This document shows positions 1-10,381 of a stretch of DNA of 64,000 nt, one piece after another (the stretch's first letter is position 1; each line of letters opens with the position of its first letter). The DNA is taken from contig NC_088955.1 of NCBI RefSeq assembly GCF_010111755.1, positions 310,001 to 374,000 of the forward strand. Reading direction: 5' to 3'. Both the position numbers and the translations under genes were made by a program. The notes below the pieces were generated by a model. It did no database searches. It saw nothing but the letters and a program-made list of their open reading frames with translations, and had not been told where the DNA came from. The stretch comes from Nakaseomyces glabratus (Eukaryota > Ascomycota > Saccharomycetes > Saccharomycetales > Saccharomycetaceae).

Positions 1-52
1 TCACATCGTTACAAAGATGGACTTGCTAAGTTACTTGGCTTCCACCGCTTGA
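1..52 (+). CDS. CYS4: C-terminal tail of cystathionine beta-synthase (partial, 5' end outside window)
   Basis: Only the last 16 codons are present, read from base 2 to the TGA at 50-52. They encode a peptide ending KMDLLSYLASTA, which resembles the last strand and helix of a CBS (regulatory) domain. In S. cerevisiae CYS4 (YGR155W) lies immediately upstream of PTI1 (YGR156W) on the same strand, as here. CYS4 is the cytosolic pyridoxal-phosphate enzyme that makes cystathionine from homocysteine and serine. The identification rests on this short peptide plus gene order. A second frame stays open to a TAA at 58-60 but gives no recognisable motif. Confidence 0.7.
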   Translation, partial: HIVTKMDLLSYLASTA

Positions 53-632
53 AGCAATAACCAGCAAAAAAACGAAAAAGAAAAAAACTTCGATAAATAT
101 AGATTCAACGTACTATAATTCTAGCATTCTTATCAACGCTCTAATAGCGCACTATTACACCCATCGACCCATGTTTATCTAATGTATTTATATAGTTTCT
201 CAAACCTCTCGCTTCTGCTGTAACGACAGGAGCAAATTCTGTACACTTTTTTTTATAAACTAAATAAACATATGATAGATGCACATAACAGTTCTCGCCA
301 AGTAATCGACTATGCAGGTGCAAATAACTGACTTTATAATGCTTCTCATTATCCACCAGATCTAAATATCAGAATTGACGACATAGTTAAGAGGGTCCTT
401 TCACGTAAAAAATCTTTTCTACGGTAAACTCTTATTTTGAGGGACCGATGCCGACACTAATAGGACTGTTGAGTCAATTCTGACTGCTGTCAAAAGGTTA
501 TACCATTTGACAACTCGCTAAGTGTGCAGCTATCTTACTGTTTTCCCCCGTCTTGCTGTTATAATACGTCTTTCAGCGTCTCATTAGCAGCCCTATAGCA
601 CGAAAACTAGCATTACGTCATATACATAACAG
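53..632. other. CYS4-PTI1 spacer
   Basis: This stretch is the 3' untranslated region of CYS4 and the promoter of PTI1. The only sizeable open frame (minus strand, 141-356) begins with GTG and has no usable ATG, so I do not call it. No RNA gene or repeat is seen. Confidence 0.6.
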
Positions 633-1898
633 ATGAGTGATCCTAGAAAGAGAAATACGCGACACCAACTTACGCCAGATAACTTATCTACATCCATTCT
701 GGTTACTAATATACCTAGTGATTGGAACCAAGACGTGGTTTCTTCAGTAGTGGCAGGGTCAGGTCCCATTATTGACATCAGCAGTCGTAAAGACCCACGT
801 ACAGGCAAAGTAAACGGACTGGTTTATGACTACCGGGAACCACAGGACTGCAGAAGGGCCTATGACCTCTTGCAAAGGGTAGAGAAACTACCGTTTGAGT
901 TGGAGAGAATAATACCATCTAATTATAAGAATAGGACAGAGAGCGTGAAGGATAAGCCAGAGATTCAGCTGGATAGGGAGAATTTTCCCTGGAATGCACA
1001 ATTGTCATTACCATTTGATATGATCTCAGAAGTACCTCTACCTAAGAAGGCACCAACAGCGACGGCCACTTCAAGTAATACTACGAAGAATAATGATAAC
1101 AATATAGTAAATAGCATAGGAAGTAATGGTGTGGTAGTATTCCCCGAAATACTCATAAAAAGCTCTCAGAACCTGCCTAAGTTAGAGAAGGAGGCATTAG
1201 AAAGCTCGGATCCTATATCGGCCAACCTAAGTAAAATACCACCTGCCCAGATGATCGAGGTAATATCCAACTTAAAGATGTTGGCAAATCAACATAATAC
1301 TAAGAGGTCCCAATTAGAGACATTTTTGAAGTCTAATAATGATATTTTGATGACCATGTCACAGGCAATGTTAGAGATGGGCTTTATCGACTACGAGGTG
1401 GTAACACAAGTCATGAAAGATGTAACTAAGGAATCCAAGAGTGGGAAATCTACCAATAGTAACAGCAATAGTAACAGTAACAGCAACAGCGCTACTCCTA
1501 TAATGCCGCAATTTAATACAATGGCTACACCACCTATGGCTATGGGTGGTATGGTCCCACCAGTAAACAACATGAACATGGGTGGTATGGTGCCGATGCA
1601 AGGATTTATGCCAGCTGCTCCACAATTCAACTACAGCCCTCCACCACCAGTACCCGCACCAATGCAAGTTCCAATGTCAGGACCGGTATCTACCCCAACT
1701 CAGGCCCCACCAGTTCCTATGCCAGCACCAGTACAAATGAATGAACCAGAAATTAACGTCATCAAGCTACAACAACTACCAGAAAACCAAAGAGAGATGG
1801 TCAAGCAAGTGCTGAAACTAACTGATAGCCAGATCGCAGCACTTCCGGAGCAACAGCGTGCTATGGTCACAAATCTACGTAAAGAGTATTTGTACTGA
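633..1898 (+). CDS. PTI1: Cleavage and polyadenylation factor subunit, CstF-64-like
   Basis: The 421-residue protein has an N-terminal RNA recognition motif (about 20-95), a CstF-64 hinge-type helical segment (about 210-275), a low-complexity Asn-Ser then Met/Pro/Gly-rich region (about 280-370), and a C-terminal three-helix domain (about 375-421) ending in KEYLY. This is the plan of Pti1 and Rna15. Pti1 is preferred over Rna15 because S. cerevisiae has PTI1 between CYS4 and CHO2, and the S. cerevisiae protein is of similar length (about 425 residues). It acts in the nucleus in the APT part of the cleavage and polyadenylation factor, in mRNA and snoRNA 3' end formation. The ATG at 633 is the first in frame. 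The Asn-Ser tract is encoded by an AAY-AGY run at about 1452-1491 that may vary in length between strains. Confidence 0.92.
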   Translation: MSDPRKRNTRHQLTPDNLSTSILVTNIPSDWNQDVVSSVVAGSGPIIDISSRKDPRTGKVNGLVYDYREPQDCRRAYDLLQRVEKLPFELERIIPSNYKNRTESVKDKPEIQLDRENFPWNAQLSLPFDMISEVPLPKKAPTATATSSNTTKNNDNNIVNSIGSNGVVVFPEILIKSSQNLPKLEKEALESSDPISANLSKIPPAQMIEVISNLKMLANQHNTKRSQLETFLKSNNDILMTMSQAMLEMGFIDYEVVTQVMKDVTKESKSGKSTNSNSNSNSNSNSATPIMPQFNTMATPPMAMGGMVPPVNNMNMGGMVPMQGFMPAAPQFNYSPPPPVPAPMQVPMSGPVSTPTQAPPVPMPAPVQMNEPEINVIKLQQLPENQREMVKQVLKLTDSQIAALPEQQRAMVTNLRKEYLY

Positions 1899-2388
1899 AG
1901 TATATAAATATAACATTCACTCTGTAAGCATTCTGTACTCCAGTTTATGTACTGATATCGTTGGCGAAGTGACCTTTCATGTGATAGCCTTATAATCACT
2001 TCGTGCCCATTGTTTACTTGAGCACAATCTTGGCATCAAATGCAGTAAGTGCCGTGTGGCAACTAACATGTTACACATTCAGCAGAATGCCATCAACCTT
2101 CGTCCGTATGGCTAGAGCCTCTCGCCGTGAAGTTGAGTCAGACTTAGTTAAGTTCCGAGTCACACAACCCACACATTGCTTGTCTCCTTCACTTTCCCAG
2201 AATATGGCTCTAAGGAACTATCTAGCAAAAAATGACGCAATCTCCAAATAGTGATTGTCAAGGCACCTAGCCACTGGCACACTTCTTGTTAGTTAAACTG
2301 TGTCCCCAATCATATTTCTAATGATTTTATAAAATGTATAAAATGGATTACTGTCTCGGAGATCGATAAAAAGTACTATTCACAAGTC

Positions 2389-2398
2389 CATGTGAAAG
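2389..2398 (+). promoter_or_regulatory. UAS-INO (ICRE), Ino2/Ino4 site
   Basis: CATGTGAAAG matches the yeast inositol/choline-responsive consensus CATGTGAAAT at nine of ten bases. It lies 232 bp before the CHO2 ATG. CHO2 of S. cerevisiae is activated by the Ino2/Ino4 bHLH pair through such elements. Confidence 0.65.
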
Positions 2399-2493
2399 TA
2401 AAGCAACTTCCAAAAGTGCAATAAGTTCAACCAGAAATTCAACTAGTATCTTCAACAGATAACATATTTCCGTTAGTGTGTAGATAGTGTAAA

Positions 2494-2503
2494 TCTTCAC
2501 ATG
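2494..2503 (-). promoter_or_regulatory. Second UAS-INO (ICRE), reverse orientation
   Basis: On the minus strand this reads CATGTGAAGA, eight of ten bases of the consensus with the CATGTG core intact. It lies about 126 bp before the CHO2 ATG. Two elements in one promoter make Ino2/Ino4 control likely. Confidence 0.6.
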
Positions 2504-2527
2504 CTAAAAGGAGTCGAGACTTAATAG

Positions 2528-2535
2528 TATATAAA
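2528..2535 (+). promoter_or_regulatory. TATA box of CHO2
   Basis: TATATAAA lies 95 bp before the ATG, a normal distance for yeast. Confidence 0.6.
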
Positions 2536-2593
2536 TAAGAAAATATTAAGGTCTACTGCACATTTGGATACCATTTGGATACCTAATAATTAA

Positions 2594-5191
<2,598 letters not shown>

Positions 5192-5346
5192 TGATATTCA
5201 TATCACCACCTTGTACCGCTTCATTGAATGCAAATAATTCATATGCATAAATAACCATTATATATAGATATATAAATATTCAATAGAATTTACAGAATAA
5301 TTCATTTTAATCGTTAAATATACTTTTCAAAACTATATGTTAATTC

Positions 5347-6093
5347 TTATGCTGCTGCTCTGTTAGCCAAATATGTTCTCATCAAAGCTCTATACTCTAA
5401 GTATTGAGATTTACAAGTCTCAATGCACTCAACTATGTCGGAATTGTCTTCGTTGTCCTTCCAAAACCCAACAACTTCTTGTCCACCTTTAATAAATGAA
5501 GCGACACTCCCATTGTGTTGACCTGCAGCTGCTAGATCTATAATTTCGATATCAGCATCTATTAAAGCCATGGTTATTGATGATATGCAGTGGGGGAGTA
5601 TTTTATAGATGTTTGATTTCCTGACTGGAGCAGCTGGTTCTTGCTCTTTGAAATTTTCGAGACTTTTTTCATATGTTATATATATAAAGATGTCAATTCC
5701 TGACTTTGGGTATCTTTTAAGATTTATAACGCTGTTGAATATGCTGGTTAGGAAATTGGCTACCTCTTTCAACTCTCTAGATTCGTATTTCTCTAAAAGA
5801 CCATTTTTAAGCTGTATAGATAAGGAAGCTTGTGAAGTAAACGAACCTCTAACTGACTTCGGACCGTACACAGAAGTGATTAAAGATGTTTGGTGATGAG
5901 TAATCTTGGTATCTTTGATCTCTACTAAAGCTGAACCATTGCAATTAGCAATAAATCCAGTATGCAATGCTATCTTTTCTTCATTATTGTCATCATGCTT
6001 TTTTGTTTCATCTGGTTTGCTTGCGGTTGTGCTGAAAACTAACGGTTTGGCACTAGAAGGTCCTAAAAGCCTCCTTCTATCTTGGACGTTCAT
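5347..6093 (-). CDS. MTR3: Exosome core subunit, RNase PH-like
   Basis: The 248-residue protein matches the size of yeast Mtr3 (250). It has the RNase PH fold pattern: a first strand-rich part with [12 protein letters not shown], then [11 protein letters not shown], and later [22 protein letters not shown]. Mtr3 is one of the six catalytically inert ring subunits of the nuclear and cytoplasmic RNA exosome, which processes rRNA, snoRNA and other RNAs. It is convergent with CHO2 with a 155 bp gap, as in S. cerevisiae (YGR157W/YGR158C). Upstream sits a PAC-RRPE-PAC cluster typical of ribosome-biogenesis genes. Confidence 0.95.
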   Translation of the reverse strand: MNVQDRRRLLGPSSAKPLVFSTTASKPDETKKHDDNNEEKIALHTGFIANCNGSALVEIKDTKITHHQTSLITSVYGPKSVRGSFTSQASLSIQLKNGLLEKYESRELKEVANFLTSIFNSVINLKRYPKSGIDIFIYITYEKSLENFKEQEPAAPVRKSNIYKILPHCISSITMALIDADIEIIDLAAAGQHNGSVASFIKGGQEVVGFWKDNEDNSDIVECIETCKSQYLEYRALMRTYLANRAAA

Positions 6094-6782
6094 ATTAAAT
6101 TGGTGTTGTTAAACTATTCTCTTGCTGATACTTCAAGGTTACTATTCAGAGTTGTCTCATCGTATTTGTACCTGTTATTTTATGCTTTGTGATGCCTCAT
6201 CGCCTAGAAAATTTTTGCAGGCGATGAGCTCTTAGTTTAAAATGACGTCATGAGATTCATATTATAGAGTCCGTATTAGTATGTTATTTAAGTTACTCAA
6301 GCCATTTATAAATACTTGGAGAAAGAAATTGATGAAATATTACTGAGTCTTTTCTTGCTAAAATGCTTATATAATAAAAATATGGGAGTGTTCTTTTACA
6401 GAGAAAGAAAAAAATAATAATAATGATGAAAGTAATCCCAAATCGAAATAAAATAGTAAACACGCAGTGCAACTAATATACAGAAATAATAGAGAGGACG
6501 AGATAAATCTCGAAAATAATTGTCAATGGTTATTGAATAAAATGCCCTGAAGTTAATAAACAGAAAAAATTAGAGTAAAAGAAGATGGAAATTGGAAAAG
6601 AGTATTACAAAACTGTGAAGAATCATTTTTAAAATGATATCAAAGCTTGTTGAATGAATTAAGCTTTAATGCCATTTTTAAAAAAAAATAATACAGTGTT
6701 AGTATCCGATTGGAAATAGAAATGAGAAAAAAAAATAATGACGAATGTTAATTATGAGTCCTTATTATTTTTTTTAAACGTT
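6094..6782. other. MTR3 promoter and NSR1 3' region
   Basis: The part nearest MTR3 holds the PAC/RRPE module. The rest (about 6330-6780) is very A-rich on the plus strand and probably contains the NSR1 3' untranslated region and terminator. No other gene is seen. Confidence 0.7.
6196..6228. promoter_or_regulatory. PAC-RRPE-PAC module of MTR3
   Basis: CTCATCGC at 6196-6203 and GCGATGAG at 6221-6228 are exact PAC motifs in opposite orientation, flanking an RRPE-type AAAATTTTT at 6208-6216. The module lies 103-135 bp before the MTR3 ATG. In yeasts PAC binds Dot6/Tod6 and RRPE binds Stb3, both tying ribosome-biogenesis genes to growth signals. Confidence 0.8.
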
Positions 6783-8060
6783 TTAATCGAAGGTCTTCTT
6801 TTGGCCAGCGAAGGCGGTTCTTGGCTTACCTAGAGGAGCTTGGTTGGCACCGGAACCAGAAGGTCTGAAACCACCACGGTTACCACCGTTGTTACCACCA
6901 CGGCCACCTCTGAAGCCACCGCTGTTACCACCACGGCCACCTCTGAAACCACCACGAGAGCCACCGTTACCGCCGTTACCACCGTTGTTTGGCTTTGGAG
7001 TAGAGTAGTCAAGTCTGACTGGTCTGTTGTCAATGTATTCACCTTGTAGAGCTTCTAGAGCCTTCTTGGCGTCATCGATGCTGGTGTATTGAACGTAACC
7101 GAAACCCTTTGGTTGTTCAGTTTCTGGGTGAGTTGGGATACGGACGGAGATGATTTCACCGAACTTACCAAAGATCTCGTAGATGTTGTCTCTGTCAGCG
7201 TTGAACGACAGGTTACCCAAGAACAAAGTGTCAGATGGTTCGGATGGGATGTCACCGAATCTCTTTTGGCGGTCTTCTCTTGGGTTGACAGTTGGTTTAC
7301 TGGTGGACATGTCGACATTGATTGGTCTACCGTCGATTTCCTTACCGTGCATTTCCTTGACGGCCTTTTCAGCGTAGGACTTGTCTTCGAAGTCAACGTA
7401 ACCGTAGCCACGAGATCTGTCAGTACCTCTTTCGTACATGACTCTAGCGGCAACGACACCACCGATGTGTTCGAATTCTTGCTTCAACCATTCGTCATCG
7501 ATGGACCAGGATAGTCTACCAACGAAAACGGTGGCAGGTTCACCATCAGTCTTAGCCTTCTTTGGAGAAGATTCTTCTTCTTCGTCTTCAGCCTTACGCT
7601 TCTTAGAGTCCTTTTCTTCCTTGGCCTCCTCTTCTTCATCAGAAGAGCTGGAGTCGGAGTCGGATTCAGAGTCGGAAGAGCTGGAGCTGGAGCTAGAGCT
7701 GGATTCAGAGTCAGAGGATTCCTTCTTGTCCTCCTTAGATTCTTCAGAGTCAGATTCAGAGTCAGAAGAGGAAGAGGAGGAAGAGGAAGAAGATTCCTTC
7801 TTGTCTTCCTTGGATTCTTCAGAGTCGGATTCAGAATCGGAATCGGATTCAGAAGAGCTGGAGTCAGAAGAGCTGGAGTCGGAAGATTCCTTGGTCTTCT
7901 TTGGTTCTTCGTCATCAGAGGATTCAGAAGAAGAGGAATCAGAGGAGCTAGATTCAGAAGATGAGGAGGATGAGGATGAGGAATCGGATGAAGATTCAAC
8001 TTCCTTCTTAGCGAGCTTTAGGTCCTTCTTGGATACCTTCTTAGTTGTAGATTTAGCCAT
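6783..8060 (-). CDS. NSR1: Nucleolin-like nucleolar protein
   Basis: The 425-residue protein has the nucleolin plan: an N-terminal half of Ser tracts alternating with Asp/Glu and Lys (about 20-160), two RNA recognition motifs (about 176-252 with RGYGYVDF, and 278-352 with KGFGYVQY), and a C-terminal Gly-Arg-rich domain with FRGGRGG repeats (about 360-415). Nsr1 of S. cerevisiae is 414 residues. It binds pre-rRNA in the nucleolus and is needed for 18S rRNA processing and the 40S subunit. The Ser/acidic tract leaves a long antisense frame open (7438-8067), which is a composition artefact. The promoter has two PAC motifs, an RRPE and a TATA box. Confidence 0.97.
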   Translation of the reverse strand: MAKSTTKKVSKKDLKLAKKEVESSSDSSSSSSSSSESSSSDSSSSESSDDEEPKKTKESSDSSSSDSSSSESDSDSESDSEESKEDKKESSSSSSSSSSDSESDSEESKEDKKESSDSESSSSSSSSSSDSESDSDSSSSDEEEEAKEEKDSKKRKAEDEEEESSPKKAKTDGEPATVFVGRLSWSIDDEWLKQEFEHIGGVVAARVMYERGTDRSRGYGYVDFEDKSYAEKAVKEMHGKEIDGRPINVDMSTSKPTVNPREDRQKRFGDIPSEPSDTLFLGNLSFNADRDNIYEIFGKFGEIISVRIPTHPETEQPKGFGYVQYTSIDDAKKALEALQGEYIDNRPVRLDYSTPKPNNGGNGGNGGSRGGFRGGRGGNSGGFRGGRGGNNGGNRGGFRPSGSGANQAPLGKPRTAFAGQKKTFD

Positions 8061-8176
8061 TGGGTGATGTTATTTATATATGTGGATGGTTGTGATTCTG
8101 TGATATGAAATTAACCAATAAATGAATATACAGAGACAATAAGAACACTACAACCCCCCATTGAAAATACCAATAC

Positions 8177-8184
8177 TTTATATA
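8177..8184 (-). promoter_or_regulatory. TATA box of NSR1
   Basis: Read on the minus strand this is TATATAAA, 117 bp before the NSR1 ATG. Confidence 0.55.
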
Positions 8185-8196
8185 TGAAATTGGGAT

Positions 8197-8260
8197 GCGA
8201 TGAGATGCTCATCGCAAGAAAAAATTCTTTCTGCAGAAAATTTGTGAAAAAAAAATTTTC
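8197..8260. promoter_or_regulatory. Paired PAC and RRPE elements of NSR1
   Basis: GCGATGAG at 8197-8204 and CTCATCGC at 8208-8215 are inverted PAC motifs separated by only three bases. AAAAATTTT at 8252-8260 is an RRPE. They lie 137-200 bp before the NSR1 ATG and match the ribosome-biogenesis regulon, as for MTR3 next door. Confidence 0.8.
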
Positions 8261-9183
8261 AGCCAAATTGGAAAAAAAAGAAAGAAACAAATGTAACACT
8301 ATACTTAAAGTCATGTGATATATTAAATGTGAAAACTGGACTAGGCATGGTCCCCCACACACACACCATCTTTATGTTTGGCTGTTGATCAATGGTATTT
8401 TATATAAGTAAATTATAGTCAATACATTGCTTGAACCTGAGCATGTTATCTTTTTTATACCAGCTGAGCAGTGTTCTGTGTGGGTAGTTTTGGCGCGGCA
8501 CACAAACTGCGAGTTGGAACGCCAAGTAATAAAATCAAAAAGCGTAGAACACTATTACATAATCAATTATTTCTCGAGCAAGCGTCTAGTATGTAATCCA
8601 TGTTAATATAACTCTATTTCCATATCAGGGTCGGAGGCTAATTTAAAACTCTCATCCAATACCATTAAATTAGATGTTGGGGTATTAATAGTCCTGATCG
8701 GGTAATCATCGGTGTTATAATGGGGGTGGGACACATGAAAAAGGGAAGAACAATATCTCGGAAAGCTATTTCCCACAGAACGCTACGTAGAAACAGATAT
8801 ACCACATCTCTTCTTGTTCCCCCCCAGTGAAATCTCGTAAGAGAGCAGTATATCGTCTAACAGATAGCGTAGACCCTCCCTTTTCGCCTTTCCGCCCTTC
8901 CCCACTATCGTGCCAGCGCACCATCTTAGTGTGAAACTGGGAAGCAGAAAGCCTGTGCGCTTGAGAGGTGTATAGGTGTATACCACTATTGACTGCTACA
9001 AGGGATCACATTTCACTTTGCATATCCATTCATATTGGAAATCTATTAGGTTATAGCTTCGATTGTATAAATAAGGTACTTTTTTGTAGTATACAGCATT
9101 GATATAGAGAAAAATAGTCGTAACAAATATTTATGTTTACTTTGGAACCGTTAATGTATATGCCGAACTAGCAGCGGGGACGT

Positions 9184-9648
9184 CTATTTCTTCTTAGATA
9201 GTGAGGCGTTTCTCTTCCTGAATTCTAGCAGTTCCAATTGTCTTTGTTCTTTGACCACCAAGGATGGTCTCCTGTTTGAAGATGAAGATGCGGACGAGGA
9301 CATGCTTGCCTGTCTTGAGTGTGTAGGGGAGACTGGCACTCTTAGAAACGAGTCTCGTCTGTGGCCGTTGTGGTCTTCGTCTTCTTCATCGTCGGTTAAT
9401 ATGGCAGAGTTTGAGTATGTCGTGGACGTCACAGAGCCCGCTCTTCTGCGAGCTGCCTGTGTGCTGTGGTTATTGTTCTGGGCGTCTTCTGCAAACATGG
9501 CTAGCCGCTGCCTCAGCCGTGTGTTCTCGAGCTTCAAGGTCTCAATCTCCTTCAAAAGTTTCACCACAATGGCATCTTGCTCTTTCTCCATCTCATTGAT
9601 GATCTGCTCTCGGGACAGCCTCCTGGCCTTAACAGGTACGTCTTGCAT
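9184..9648 (-). CDS. RTS3: Probable Rts3-like protein, coiled coil and Ser-rich
   Basis: The 154-residue protein has a charged leucine-rich coiled coil near the N terminus (about 12-52; core LLKEIETLKLENTRLRQRL), an acidic patch, and a Ser-rich basic tail ending RNASLSKKK. I name it from position and strand: S. cerevisiae has RTS3 (YGR161C) between NSR1 and TIF4631 on the same strand. Rts3 is described as a putative component of protein phosphatase type 2A complexes, and this copy is clearly shorter than the S. cerevisiae one. The sequence itself does not show a function. The start ATG at 9648 is the first in frame. It could instead be an unrelated short coiled-coil protein. Confidence 0.6.
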   Translation of the reverse strand: MQDVPVKARRLSREQIINEMEKEQDAIVVKLLKEIETLKLENTRLRQRLAMFAEDAQNNNHSTQAARRRAGSVTSTTYSNSAILTDDEEDEDHNGHRRDSFLRVPVSPTHSRQASMSSSASSSSNRRPSLVVKEQRQLELLEFRKRNASLSKKK

Positions 9649-10381
9649 TGCTGAAAACTTGGCGAATTGTGTTCTTTGTTGTCGTCTATGCTCTTTTTAA
9701 TGACACATTCCGCCCCCATAGGGGAAGATTCTCCACCCGACCATTGTTTCCCACTGTCTTTTATACAGTCAAGCCACATTGGATTTCCCCATTTTGCGTC
9801 ATCTCATCGCACTCTTCACACAAACGTGTGTCATCGTTGCACACAACTTCCACAACAGTTGAGCTCTCAACCACTACTGCATATTTGGCATTGCAGGCCC
9901 ATTGCATTGCCAACATTTCCCATCACCTGCACACCCAAAGAATCACACACACATACAATTGCAAGCTCACCAATGTAATCATCCTTTACCATTACAATGC
10001 AGCATCAAGTACAGCCTGGCTTTGACTTGCCATGATCCAACAACCTCACCACTGTTCTGGTACTGGCCACATTACTGGTACGGCACAACAGCCCTAATGA
10101 TAGACTGTAAGTATAGCAATAAAGTTTCTTTCAACTTATATAGGTACATGTATTCACCGCGGAGATCAGCAATTAATGCCGCGGAGTTAGCTGGCATGAA
10201 TACCAAACTCACATGACTTGTAAACGTAAATAGCGAGTGAAAAATTTTTGTGAAAAAAAAAAAATTTGCGATGCCCATCGAGTTCTATGGTGGAGGGGGA
10301 TTGCAAAGTATATAAGAAGCGGTGGTGTCATTGGTGGATCAGGATAAGTGGCCGGAGTAGACCAGCGAACACATTGACAAC
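9649..10381. other. RTS3-TIF4631 divergent promoter region
   Basis: Both genes point away from this spacer. It holds two near-identical CCGCGGA-type sites at 10156-10163 and 10178-10185, an RRPE-like AAAAATTTTT at 10240-10249, and TATATAAG at 10309-10316. Short CA-rich open frames near 9650-10030 look like chance. Confidence 0.6.
10309..10316 (+). promoter_or_regulatory. TATA box of TIF4631
   Basis: TATATAAG lies 73 bp before the ATG at 10382. Its closeness to that ATG supports the short N terminus called for the gene. Confidence 0.5.

Larger units (their letters stand above)
8061..9183. other. NSR1 promoter and RTS3 3' region
   Basis: The first 200 bp hold the NSR1 control elements listed separately. 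The rest has no convincing gene. A minus-strand frame at 8783-8986 starts with GTG and is rejected. S. cerevisiae has only the dubious YGR160W in this position. Confidence 0.6.

Noticed and set aside
141..356. 71-codon minus-strand frame after CYS4
   Set aside because: It starts with GTG, has no early ATG, and the peptide has no known motif.
2003..2251. 82-codon frame before CHO2
   Set aside because: GTG start, no conserved motif, and it lies within the CHO2 promoter.
7438..8067. 209-codon plus-strand frame antisense to NSR1
   Set aside because: It is produced by the Ser/Asp/Glu repeat composition of NSR1, whose reverse complement also lacks stops.
8783..8986. 67-codon minus-strand frame between RTS3 and NSR1
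   Set aside because: GTG start and no recognisable protein feature.
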